A stretch of 64,000 nucleotides of DNA from FLUQ01 sp031550605 (GTDB taxonomy: Bacteria; Desulfobacterota; Desulfovibrionia; Desulfovibrionales; Desulfovibrionaceae), in assembly GCA_031550605.1 (NCBI GenBank), contig JAVBOK010000022.1, positions 39,966 through 103,965 of the forward strand, in the 5' to 3' direction. Below the pieces are notes generated by a model. The model did not search any database. It worked only from the letters and a program-made list of their open reading frames with translations, and had not been told where the DNA came from. Below are positions 42,641-52,205 of the stretch, one piece after another (the first letter of the stretch is position 1; every line of letters starts with the position of its first letter). A program made the translations under genes and the position numbers.

Positions 42641-44446
42641 ATGCATTGCGCACGAATTTTCTGCCTTCTCTCGCTGCTGGTTCTTGCCCTTTCCTCTCCG
42701 GCCGGGGCACAGGAACCCACGCCGGAGCTTCTTCCGGCCGGCGCGGGGTCGCCGTTGCAGGGGGGGAAAAACGCATCTGGCCTGCCCGCTGCGACAGCCC
42801 GGCCGCAGATGCTGCCTTCCGGCCAGGGAGCTCGGACGGCCGCGCCGGCGCCGGCCGCGGCTCCCGCCCCGCTGTACGTTCCGGGCGTCCGTTGGAACGG
42901 CGACCGGCCGTTCACGGCCGTTCCGGCCTGGGCGCAGCAGGCGTCCGCATCGTTGCAGGACAACTTCCCCCCTTTCGGGGCCACGCTGTTTCAGGGGTAT
43001 TTCGCGGGCACCTATTATGACGGAATGAACGCCAACTATACGGTCATGCCCGGCGACCGCATCCTGGTGCACCTGTGGGGCGCGCATACATACAGCGACA
43101 CCCTGATGGTGGACCAGCAGGGCAACATTTTCCTGCCCGAGGTGGGCCCCGTGCCCGTGGCCGGCGTAAGCAACGGCCAGTTGCAGACGCATATCAAGCG
43201 ATACCTGGCCGCCACATTCCGCAGCAACGTGGAACTATACGCCAATCTGCTCACCGCCCAGCCCGTGGCCGTGTACGTCACCGGCTTTGTCAACAGGCCC
43301 GGCCGCTACGCCGGGGGCATGAACGATTCCGTGCTCTATTACCTTGACCGGGCCGGGGGCATCATTCCGGAACGCGGCAGCTACCGGGACGTCATTGTCC
43401 AGCGCGGCGGCAAAACCGTGGCCCGGACGGACCTGTACGCCTTTATCCTTACCGGCAAGCTGCCCGGCGGCGCCCTGCGCGACGGCGACGTCATCGTGGT
43501 GGGCGCCAGAGGCGACTATGTCACCGCCAGCGGACTTATCCCCCAGCAGGCCGCGTACGAAGGCACGGGAAAATCCTTCAGCGGCGCGGAACTTGTCCGT
43601 CTGGCCGCGCCCCTGCCCGCGGCGTCGCACGTCAGCGTCACCGGCGTGCGCAATGCCGCCCCCTTTCATGTCTATCTTCCTTTACGCGACTTTGGCGGCT
43701 TTGCCCTTGCCCAGGGCGACAAGGTGGAATTCCTCGCGGACAAGCCGGGGGAAACCATCATGGTCTCTGTCAGCGGTTCCACGCTCGGGGCCACGCGCTA
43801 CCCGGTGAAGCGCAATACCACCTTGCGCACCCTTTTGGCCCACGTGCCCGTTGATGCGAACCTGGCCAATCTGCCCGGCATCTACCTCAAGCGCAAAACC
43901 GTGGTGGCCCAGCAAAAAAAGGCCATTGCCGACGCCCTGTACCGGCTGGAACAATCCGTTCTGACCAGCACATCCACCACGGCGGAAGAAGCCACCATCC
44001 GCGTCAAGGAAGCGGAACTGGTGCAGAACTTCGTGCAACGGGCCGCCGTGCTGGAACCGGACGGCGTGGTCGTGGTCACCCGCGCGGGGTGGACCGCCGA
44101 CATCATCCTGGAAGACGGGGATGAAGTCATTATTCCGCAAAAATCCGACATCGTGCAGATCGCGGGCGAGGTCATGATCCCCAAGGCCCTGGTATATTCC
44201 GCGCAACTCGGGGTGAAGCAGTATGTTGCCGGGGCCGGCGGATTCACCGACAGGGCTGATGCGGACAATATCCTGGTCGTGCATCCCAACGGGGAAATAC
44301 AGTTGGCGAACGCCACCGCCGTCATGCCCGGCGACCTGCTGCTGGTCATGCCGCGCTACGACTCGAAAAAATTCCAGATATTCAAGGATATCGTACAAAT
44401 ACTTTACCAAATCGCCATTGCGACAAAGGTTGTCATTTCCATGTAG
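42641..44446 (+). CDS. kpsD: Outer-membrane/periplasmic polysaccharide export protein KpsD
   Basis: A 601-residue exported protein starting MHCARIFCLLSLLVLALSSPAGAQ, with a Pro/Ala-rich linker of about 70 residues. A poly-export domain follows (YTVMPGDRILVHLWGAHTYSDTLMVDQQGNIFLPEVGPVPVAGVSNGQLQTHIKRYL). Further soluble-ligand-binding beta-grasp repeats include PVAVYVTGFVNRPGRYAGGMNDSVLYYLDRAGGI and IVQIAGEVMIPKALVYSAQLGVKQYVAGAGGF. Lack of a lipobox and the length near 560-600 fit KpsD rather than Wza. It completes the KpsMTED export set. The gene begins one base after the kpsE stop. Confidence 0.93.
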   Translation: MHCARIFCLLSLLVLALSSPAGAQEPTPELLPAGAGSPLQGGKNASGLPAATARPQMLPSGQGARTAAPAPAAAPAPLYVPGVRWNGDRPFTAVPAWAQQASASLQDNFPPFGATLFQGYFAGTYYDGMNANYTVMPGDRILVHLWGAHTYSDTLMVDQQGNIFLPEVGPVPVAGVSNGQLQTHIKRYLAATFRSNVELYANLLTAQPVAVYVTGFVNRPGRYAGGMNDSVLYYLDRAGGIIPERGSYRDVIVQRGGKTVARTDLYAFILTGKLPGGALRDGDVIVVGARGDYVTASGLIPQQAAYEGTGKSFSGAELVRLAAPLPAASHVSVTGVRNAAPFHVYLPLRDFGGFALAQGDKVEFLADKPGETIMVSVSGSTLGATRYPVKRNTTLRTLLAHVPVDANLANLPGIYLKRKTVVAQQKKAIADALYRLEQSVLTSTSTTAEEATIRVKEAELVQNFVQRAAVLEPDGVVVVTRAGWTADIILEDGDEVIIPQKSDIVQIAGEVMIPKALVYSAQLGVKQYVAGAGGFTDRADADNILVVHPNGEIQLANATAVMPGDLLLVMPRYDSKKFQIFKDIVQILYQIAIATKVVISM

Positions 44447-44492
44447 CCGGCCTGCATGGGCGCGAGGACGTTTTGAGGAGATCGGAGGAAGC

Positions 44493-47400
44493 ATGAAATC
44501 CTCGTCGCGGCCACGTGCCGATGAACCTGTCGCCATTATCGGCGCCGCCTGCCGCTTTCCCGGCAAGGTAGCCGATCTTGGCAGTTTCTGGAACCTGCTG
44601 CGCGACGGCGTCGACGGCGTCACGTTCCTGCCGGAAGACCGCTGCAGTTTCGAGCGCTATTTTTCCGCTTCCAAACGCCTGGGGGGGCATGCGTACACCA
44701 ATGCCGCGGGCGTGGTGGACCACCTGAAAGAATTTGATCCCGAATTCTTCGGCATTTCCCGCAAAGAGGCCCAGAATCTGGACCCGCAGCAGCGTCTGGC
44801 TCTGGAACTGACCTGGGAGGCCCTGGAACAGGCCCGCATCAAGCCTTCCAGCCTGCAGGGATCCCGCGCGGGCGTGTTCATGGGCGCGTCCAACATGGAC
44901 ATGGCCCAGCACAGGCCCGACGATCCCCCCAGCCTGACGGCCTATGCCACCATGTCGTCCGCCCTCAGCATCATCGCCAACCGGGTGTCCTACGTTTTCG
45001 ACCTGCACGGGCCGAGTCTGACCGTGGACACGGCCTGTTCCTCTTCCCTGGCGGCCGTGCACATGGCCTGCGAAGAAATCCGGGCGGGGCGCATCCCGTT
45101 GGCCGTCGCGGGCGGGGTGAACGCGCTGTTCGCGCCCTATCCTTTTATCGGCTTTTCCCGGGCGCGCATGCTCTCCCCCACGGGGCGCTGCAAAGTGTTC
45201 GACGCCTCGGGGGACGGGTACGTGCGCAGTGAAGGGGCCGGTGTCGTCATCCTGAAACCCCTGTCCCGTGCGGTGAAGGACGGCGACACGGTGCTGGCGG
45301 TCATCGAAGGGTCCGGCGTCAACGCCGACGGCCGGACCACGGGCATTTCCCTGCCCAACGGCAGGGCGCAGGCCTCCCTGATAGCCGATATATACGAACG
45401 TTTCCATTTGGACAAGCGCAAGCTGGCCTATGTGGAAGCCCACGGCACCGGCACCAGCGCGGGCGATCCCATAGAAGCCGCGGCCATCGGCGAAGTTCTG
45501 GGCAAACCCCTGAAAGGCGAGCGGCCCCTGCACGTGGGTTCTGTCAAAAGCAACATCGGCCATCTGGAACCCGCCTCCGGCATGGCGGGGCTGCTCAAAG
45601 CCCTGCTGGTATTCCGGCACGGGGAAATCCCCCCGAACATCCATTTGACGACCCCCAACCCGGCCATTGACTTCACCGGGCTGAACATCACGGTGCCGAC
45701 CAGGCGCACGGAACTGCCGCGTCTGGGGGGGAATGAACTGATCAGCATCAACTCCTTCGGTTTCGGCGGCGCCAACGCCCACGTGGTGCTGCGCGGCATG
45801 GAACCACAGCCCGCCCGGGCCCGCGCGGGGCAACGCGCCGCCGCGCCCGTCCAGTGCGGCCCTTTCTTTCTCAGCGCCAGAAGCAAAAGCAGCCTGGCGG
45901 CCCTGGCCGGGCGCTACGCCGCCTTGCTGGACGGCGCGGACGCGCGGACCTGCTACGAGACGGCCGCGACTTTGGGCCTGCACAGGGACCCCATGCGCTT
46001 TCGCGCCCTGATCAGCGCCTCTTCCCCGGCCGAGGCGACCGCGCGCCTGCGCAAGCTGGAAAAAAGCGCGGAGCAGCAGGATGCGTCCGCCCTGATCACG
46101 GAAGCCGCGCAAGGCGACGGAAAGGGGGTTTTCGTTTTCACGGGCAACGGCTGCCAGTGGCCGGGCATGGGGTCGGACCTGTTGACGGCCAACCGTTCCT
46201 TTCGCGAAGCCGTGGACGAGCTGGACGCCCTTTTCTCCCCGCTCTCGGGCTGGTCGCTCGCGGACGCGCTGCGCGACCCGGCGCGGCATGCGGACGCCTT
46301 CGAATACACGGAGAAGAACCAGCCTTTGCTCTTCGCCGTCCAGACAGGCCTGCTCCGGGCGCTGGCGGACAGGGGGATAACCCCTTCCGCGGTCATGGGG
46401 CACAGCGTGGGCGAAGTGGCCGCCGCCGCCGCCGCCGGCATCCTCAGCCTGGCCGACGCCGTGAAGGTCATCCATTACCGCAGCCTGCTCCAGGCCCCCA
46501 CGCGGGATGCGGGCGGCATGGCCGTGGCCAACATGACGGAGGAAAGGGCGCTCCGGATGCTCGCGCCTTTTGGCGGAACCGTGGAAATAGCCGCCGTCAA
46601 CACCGCCGCGTCCCTGACCCTGGCCGGCGAGACGAAAGCCCTGCGCGCCGTTCTGCAGCAGTGCAAGCAGGAACGCATCGCGGCAAAAAGCATCGGCGTG
46701 CGCTATCCCTTCCATACCCGGGTCATGGATGGCTTTCAGGAAGAATTTTTGCGCGCGGTACGGGATATCCGGCCCCGCCGGCCCCAGGTGCCTTTTTTCT
46801 CCGCCGCCGACGCGGGCAAACGCAGGGCGGACCTGAACCCCGCATACTGGTGGCGCAACCTGCGCCGCCCCGTGCGTTTCGCCGCGGCCATTGAGACGGC
46901 CCTGGGCGAAGGGCGCCGACTTTTTCTCGAAATCGGCCCCGCGCCTTTGCTGCTTTCCTACATCCGCGACACCGCCAGACGGGACAATCTGCGCATTTTC
47001 GCCGGCGGGACCCTGTCTCGGCAGGGCGATGCGGCCGCGGAACTGGACGAAGCCTGGAAAACAGCCTGGAAAAACGGCTGGCATCTGGATGCCGCGAAAC
47101 ATTTCCCCGCGTCCTGGCACAAACGCGACCTGCCGCTTTATCCCTGGAACAGGGAATACTTGTGGCTGCCCCACACGCCCGAATGCCGGGGATTTCTGGA
47201 AGCGCCGCGCAAACATCCCCTGCTGGGCTGGCAGTTGCCCGGCGCCGCGCCGGTTTTTGAGAACACCCTCAACCTGGCGGACTTTCCCTGGCTGGCCGAC
47301 CACAGGGCCGGCAACGGCGCCCCATACCCCGCCGCGGCCTTCATCGAAAGCATGCTGGCGGCGGCCCGCGAGATGAACCCGAAAGAAAGCCTGGAACTGG

Positions 47401-50400
47401 CGCGCGTCACGCTGTTGCGGCCCCTGCAACTCAGCGCCGAATCCGCCAGCGCCGTGCGCCTTTCCCTGGATTCCGAAGACGGCGGCGTGCTGGTGGAAAC
47501 GCGGCAGTATCTGGCCGCGGAACCTTTTGTTCCCTGCGCCAAAGCCCGCATCACGCCTTTTTCCGGCCACGGGGCGCAGGATGCCGCCCGCGGCCTGCCC
47601 CTTGCCATGCCGCATACCTTCGGCATGGCGGTGAGCAAAGAAACCCTTTACGCCACAGCGGAACGCTTTTCGCTCCATTACGGTCCGGCCTTCCGGACCG
47701 TGGAACAGGCCTGGGTGCGCGGCGGCGGCCAGTTTCCGGAAGCGCTGGCGCTTTTCTCCCCCCCGGATCCGCAAAGCGCAAGCGGCATGCTTGTTCCCCC
47801 GACCTTGCTGGACGGGGCGTTCCAGTCCCTGTTTCTGCTGCTGGGCGCGCGGCAGGAACAGATGGACGGCCAGGTTTATCTGCCGGCCGCCTTCGAACGG
47901 GTCATCCTGTATGCTCCGGGCGTTCCGCGTTTCGTCCATGCCCGGCTCGAAAAAACGGGTCCGCGTTCCGTCGCGGCGTCCTTCCTGCTGCTGGATGCGG
48001 ACGGCACGGCGCTTATGCGTCTGACCGGCTGCCGGTTCCGCCGGGCTTCCTGGCTGGAACAGGAAAAAGCCAGCCCCGCCCCCTACGCCATGATTCTTGA
48101 AAGCGCCCCGCACCCCGATGCGGAACCGGATCCGGCCGGCGTTTCCCTGCCGGCGCTGCGCAAGAGAATGGAAAAAGCCCTGCAGGGAACGGCCGACTCT
48201 GAAGCGGGACCGGCCGCGCCGGTGCATCCGTATCTGCTTCTTCAATTCGCGGCGCTTTCCGCCATCCACGAATCCGTTCTCTCCCTCGGCGGCTCGCCCG
48301 CAACGGTCTGCGACATCGCGCCGGACGAACTGGCGGCATCCGGCAAGCTCGCTCCGGCTCAGGAACCCTGGCTGCTCCATATGCTGGAACGGCTGGAAGA
48401 TGCGAAACTGGCGGCCCGGGTCAACGGATTCTGGCAGGTACAGCCCAAGGGGGACCGCCCTTCGGCCGCGGCCCTGTGGCGCACCTTTGTCAGTTCCGCC
48501 CCCGGCTGCCTGCCGGAAGCCGCGCTTCTCGCCCACACCTCCGATCAGTGTACGCGCATTTTGCAGGGCCGTCAGGAAGAACCGGAACGGATCCTGCCCC
48601 CCGGCCTGGCCGAGGCCTATTTTACCAACGCGTCTTCTCTCGCGCCCTTCGGCGCCGCCCTGGAACAGGCTCTGCGCGTCATGCTGCACGAATGCGGGGA
48701 AGGCCCGCCCGGACCCGTTCTGCAACTGGCGAAAAACGGCAAATCCCTGCTCGCCCGCGTGCTTCCCCTGCTCCGCCGGAAAAGCTGCCCCTACACCGTG
48801 GGAGAAAAGGATGACGCCTCCGCGGAAAGCCTGTCCCTGCTGTTTGATCACGAGGGAGAGCTGGACTTTCGCGCCGTGAACCCGGAAGACCCCGCGCCGG
48901 AACACAGGGGCAGGTATCACTGCGTCTTTGCCTCCTTCGCCCTGCACGAACACGACAACAGCGTCCTGGCCCTTGAAGGGTGTCTGGCCATGCTTGTGCC
49001 CGGCGGCGTGCTCTGCCTTGTGGAGCATGCGCCCTCCGCCTTCATGGACTACGTCTTCGGCTCCCGCCCGTCATGGTGGTCCGGTTCTGCGGACAAGGCC
49101 CTGCCGGTCTCCCGCCTGCAACCGCGCAACGCCTGGGAAAAGCACATGCGCGACGCAGGATTCGCGGAAGTCGCCGGCCTGGACGAAGAAAACAGCGGCG
49201 CGGTCCCGGCTTTCATTCTTCTGGGCAAAAAACCCGTGCAGATGCCGGCGGCGCCGGATCAGCCCGCGCCTCTTCCGGACGACGCGAAAGGGAAGCAGAC
49301 GCCGGCGGCTTCCTGGCTGCTGGTTTCAGGACCGCAAGAAACGAAAGGCGCCGCTCTGGCCGGACGGTTGGCAGCGGCCTTGCGCCAGGCCGGGGACAAG
49401 GCCGTTCATGTCCGCCACGGCGATACGCCCGGACAGCCCCGCTTTGACGGGCGAAACGCCGAAGGCTGGGCGCCGCTGCTGGCCGCCTGCGGCGGGGACG
49501 AAGCCCTGAACCTGGTGTACCTGGCCGGGTACGACAACGGGCCGGAAACGAGCCTGAACGAACTGGCCGCCCTGCAGGCCGGCGCGGCGGCGGATCTGGC
49601 CGCTCTGGCCTCGGCATGGGAAACGGCGCGGCGCGAGTTGCGCCTGTGGGTCGTCACCGGCGGCGCCCTGGCCGACAATGAACAGGCGGCGGCTTTCGAT
49701 CCGGCGCCCTCGCAGGGCGCCCTGGCCGGTTTTACCCGCGTGCTGGGCAACGAGATGCGCGGCATCGCCGTCCGCCTGCTCGACCTGCACGGCGAACCGG
49801 ATATGGAAACCGTACTGCGGGAACTGGCCAGGCCCGCGGAAGAACCGGAAGTGGTTCTGCGCGGCGGCTCGCGCTTCATCCCCCGCCTGATCCGCCTTTT
49901 GCCGCGGGATCCGGCTCTTGCGGACACCAGGGAGCCCGGCAGCACGCTGTCTTTTGCCACGCCCGGCAGAGTGCAGAATCTGCAATGGAAAAAGATGCCC
50001 GTGCCCGCCCCCGGGCCGGGCATGGTACGCGTGGCGGTACGCCATGCGGGCCTCAACTTCCGCGATGTGATGTGGAGCATGGGCATGCTGCCGGACGAAG
50101 CGCTGGAAAACGGCTTTTCCGGACCGACCATGGGCATCGAATGCTCCGGTGTCGTGGATGCCGTGGGCGAAGGCGCGCAGGGTCTTGCCGCCGGCGACGC
50201 AGTGTTCGGTTTCGCCCCGGCCTGTTTCAGCACGCACGTGATCGCCCCGGCCGGAGCCATGGCCCTGAAGCCCAGGGGCATGAGCTTCGCCGAAGCGGCC
50301 AGCCTGCCCGTGGCCTTCATTACGGCCTGGTACGGCATCAAGCACCTTGCGGCCATGCAAAAAGGCGAGCGCATCCTGATTCACGGCGCGGCCGGGGGCG

Positions 50401-52205
50401 TGGGCCTTGCCGCCCTGCAGATCGCCGCGCATCTGGGTCTTGAGGTGTACGCCACGGCCGGCGCGCCGGAAAAGCACGCCTTTTTGCGTCGGCTGGGCGT
50501 CAGGCACATTTTCTCCTCCCGCTCGCTGGCTTTCGCTCCCCAGATTATGGAAGCCACGGCCGGCAAGGGCGTGGATGTGGTGCTCAATTCCCTGGCCGGA
50601 GAAGCCATCGCCGCCGGCCTGTCCGTGCTGCGGCCCTTCGGCCGTTTTCTGGAACTGGGCAAACGCGATTTTTACGCGGATACGCCCATGCGCCTTGCGC
50701 CGTTCAGCAGGAACCTCTCCTACTTCGGCATTGACGTGGACCAGCTTTTCATCCACCAGCCCCATCTGACGCGCGCCCTGTTCGAAGAACTGACGGAACT
50801 GTTCACCGCCCGCAAACTTCTGCCCCTGCCCCACACGGTCTTTCCCGCCGGCCGCACCGTGGAAGCGTTCCAGAGCATGCAGCATTCCGCCCATATCGGA
50901 AAAATCGTGGTGGCCGCCGGCAACGCGAAAAATGCCGCGCCCCCGGAACAGGGCGATCTGCGGCGCATCCAGCTTGGCGCCGACGCGCTCTATCTTGTGG
51001 CCGGCGGAACCGGCGGCTTCGGCCTGGCCACGGCGCGGCGGCTGGCCAAACGCGGAGCGAAGCATCTTTTGCTGCTCAGCCGCCAGGGACCGCAACATGC
51101 GGAAATGATTGCGCAGATCGAGGCCTTGCGCGCAAGCGGGGTCACCGTGTGCGTCGTCAAGGCCGACGTGGCGGACGGGACCAGGCTGCGCGCCGTGCTG
51201 AAACGCCATCTCGCGGCCCTGCCCCCGCTGCGGGGCGTGATCCACTCGGCGGCGGCCCTGGATGACGGCCTCATCACCTCCCTTACTCCCGAGCGCATCC
51301 GGAATTCCCTGGCGGCCAAGGCATTGGGCGCCTGGAACCTGCATGAGGCGACCCTTGGCTGTCCTCTTGATTTCTTTGTTCTGTATTCCTCCGCCACCAC
51401 GGCTTTCGGCAATCCCGGCCAGGCCGGATACGTGGCCGCCAACTGCATGCTGGAAACCCTGGCCGCATGGCGGCGGCGGCGGAAACTGCCCGCCGTGGTC
51501 GTCGGCTGGGGTCCCATCGGAGACACCGGCATGCTCGTTCGCAATCCCAAGGCGCGGCAGATGCTGCATACCGTGCTGGGGGTAGGCGCCCTGTCCTCAT
51601 CCGAAGCGCTGGACTGGCTGGAGCACTGCATTGCCGGCGATATCGCGGCCAGCCACTATTTCGGCCTGGACTGGCAGGGCAAACCGGGCCAGCCGGAGCG
51701 GGCCGCCCTGGCTTCCCCGCGCTTCGCCCGGCTGCGGCCGCGCCGGGCGGCGGCAACGGCCGCGCAGGCCGCGCCCTTGGAATATCTGCGTTCGTGTTCC
51801 GCCCGGGAAGGCACGGCCCTGACCCTTGCGCTGCTGACGGACGAAATAGCCGCCGTGCTGCGCCTGCCCAAGGACAAGCTGGCTCCGGACGCCCCGCTGG
51901 TTTCTTTGGGCATGGATTCGCTCATGGGCATGGAACTGGCCCTTGCGGTGGAGCAGAAATTCGAACTGACAGGGTATGCCCTGCCTCTTTCCGAAGAGAC
52001 GACCGCGGCCGGCCTTGCGGCGGCTCTGTATGCGCGCATCGCCGGCGGCCGGGCGGAAGAAGGCGACAACGGCGGCAATGCCGCCGGCATTGATAAAGCG
52101 ACGATTCTTGCTCTGGAACGCAAACACAAGGCGCGCCTTACCGACGAAGAACGCGACGCCCTGCTGGAAAATTTGAAGGGGGATACTCATGGACAACGAC
52201 GCTGA
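44493..52205 (+). CDS. Single-module reducing type I polyketide/fatty acid synthase (RkpA-like)
   Basis: A 2570-residue cytoplasmic megasynthase. KS (about 10-430) has Cys182 in DTACSSSL, His317 in EAHGTGT and His357 in NIGHLEP. AT (about 545-850) has Ser638 in GHSVGEV. DH (about 905-1200) starts HPLLGW, with His937 and Asp1107 (LLDGAFQS). A methyltransferase-like region (about 1210-1590) keeps FALHEHDNSV and LVPGGVLCLVE, but its SAM loop reads LQLAKNGKSLLARVLP instead of EIGAGTGG, so it is probably inactive. ER has IHGAAGGVGLAALQIA near residue 1960. KR has VAGGTGGFGLA and SS...GYVAANCM. ACP has Ser2476 in LGMDSLMGMEL. There is no thioesterase. The next gene, an oxoamine synthase, overlaps by 17 bp and probably releases the chain. 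The ATG has GGAGGAAGC. Confidence 0.93.
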   Translation: MKSSSRPRADEPVAIIGAACRFPGKVADLGSFWNLLRDGVDGVTFLPEDRCSFERYFSASKRLGGHAYTNAAGVVDHLKEFDPEFFGISRKEAQNLDPQQRLALELTWEALEQARIKPSSLQGSRAGVFMGASNMDMAQHRPDDPPSLTAYATMSSALSIIANRVSYVFDLHGPSLTVDTACSSSLAAVHMACEEIRAGRIPLAVAGGVNALFAPYPFIGFSRARMLSPTGRCKVFDASGDGYVRSEGAGVVILKPLSRAVKDGDTVLAVIEGSGVNADGRTTGISLPNGRAQASLIADIYERFHLDKRKLAYVEAHGTGTSAGDPIEAAAIGEVLGKPLKGERPLHVGSVKSNIGHLEPASGMAGLLKALLVFRHGEIPPNIHLTTPNPAIDFTGLNITVPTRRTELPRLGGNELISINSFGFGGANAHVVLRGMEPQPARARAGQRAAAPVQCGPFFLSARSKSSLAALAGRYAALLDGADARTCYETAATLGLHRDPMRFRALISASSPAEATARLRKLEKSAEQQDASALITEAAQGDGKGVFVFTGNGCQWPGMGSDLLTANRSFREAVDELDALFSPLSGWSLADALRDPARHADAFEYTEKNQPLLFAVQTGLLRALADRGITPSAVMGHSVGEVAAAAAAGILSLADAVKVIHYRSLLQAPTRDAGGMAVANMTEERALRMLAPFGGTVEIAAVNTAASLTLAGETKALRAVLQQCKQERIAAKSIGVRYPFHTRVMDGFQEEFLRAVRDIRPRRPQVPFFSAADAGKRRADLNPAYWWRNLRRPVRFAAAIETALGEGRRLFLEIGPAPLLLSYIRDTARRDNLRIFAGGTLSRQGDAAAELDEAWKTAWKNGWHLDAAKHFPASWHKRDLPLYPWNREYLWLPHTPECRGFLEAPRKHPLLGWQLPGAAPVFENTLNLADFPWLADHRAGNGAPYPAAAFIESMLAAAREMNPKESLELARVTLLRPLQLSAESASAVRLSLDSEDGGVLVETRQYLAAEPFVPCAKARITPFSGHGAQDAARGLPLAMPHTFGMAVSKETLYATAERFSLHYGPAFRTVEQAWVRGGGQFPEALALFSPPDPQSASGMLVPPTLLDGAFQSLFLLLGARQEQMDGQVYLPAAFERVILYAPGVPRFVHARLEKTGPRSVAASFLLLDADGTALMRLTGCRFRRASWLEQEKASPAPYAMILESAPHPDAEPDPAGVSLPALRKRMEKALQGTADSEAGPAAPVHPYLLLQFAALSAIHESVLSLGGSPATVCDIAPDELAASGKLAPAQEPWLLHMLERLEDAKLAARVNGFWQVQPKGDRPSAAALWRTFVSSAPGCLPEAALLAHTSDQCTRILQGRQEEPERILPPGLAEAYFTNASSLAPFGAALEQALRVMLHECGEGPPGPVLQLAKNGKSLLARVLPLLRRKSCPYTVGEKDDASAESLSLLFDHEGELDFRAVNPEDPAPEHRGRYHCVFASFALHEHDNSVLALEGCLAMLVPGGVLCLVEHAPSAFMDYVFGSRPSWWSGSADKALPVSRLQPRNAWEKHMRDAGFAEVAGLDEENSGAVPAFILLGKKPVQMPAAPDQPAPLPDDAKGKQTPAASWLLVSGPQETKGAALAGRLAAALRQAGDKAVHVRHGDTPGQPRFDGRNAEGWAPLLAACGGDEALNLVYLAGYDNGPETSLNELAALQAGAAADLAALASAWETARRELRLWVVTGGALADNEQAAAFDPAPSQGALAGFTRVLGNEMRGIAVRLLDLHGEPDMETVLRELARPAEEPEVVLRGGSRFIPRLIRLLPRDPALADTREPGSTLSFATPGRVQNLQWKKMPVPAPGPGMVRVAVRHAGLNFRDVMWSMGMLPDEALENGFSGPTMGIECSGVVDAVGEGAQGLAAGDAVFGFAPACFSTHVIAPAGAMALKPRGMSFAEAASLPVAFITAWYGIKHLAAMQKGERILIHGAAGGVGLAALQIAAHLGLEVYATAGAPEKHAFLRRLGVRHIFSSRSLAFAPQIMEATAGKGVDVVLNSLAGEAIAAGLSVLRPFGRFLELGKRDFYADTPMRLAPFSRNLSYFGIDVDQLFIHQPHLTRALFEELTELFTARKLLPLPHTVFPAGRTVEAFQSMQHSAHIGKIVVAAGNAKNAAPPEQGDLRRIQLGADALYLVAGGTGGFGLATARRLAKRGAKHLLLLSRQGPQHAEMIAQIEALRASGVTVCVVKADVADGTRLRAVLKRHLAALPPLRGVIHSAAALDDGLITSLTPERIRNSLAAKALGAWNLHEATLGCPLDFFVLYSSATTAFGNPGQAGYVAANCMLETLAAWRRRRKLPAVVVGWGPIGDTGMLVRNPKARQMLHTVLGVGALSSSEALDWLEHCIAGDIAASHYFGLDWQGKPGQPERAALASPRFARLRPRRAAATAAQAAPLEYLRSCSAREGTALTLALLTDEIAAVLRLPKDKLAPDAPLVSLGMDSLMGMELALAVEQKFELTGYALPLSEETTAAGLAAALYARIAGGRAEEGDNGGNAAGIDKATILALERKHKARLTDEERDALLENLKGDTHGQRR

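Noticed and set aside
44433..49028. 1531-codon open frame antisense to the PKS gene
   Set aside because: It mirrors the PKS in a high-GC frame, has no ribosome site, and its composition (His, Gly, Arg, Gln rich) is typical of shadow translation.
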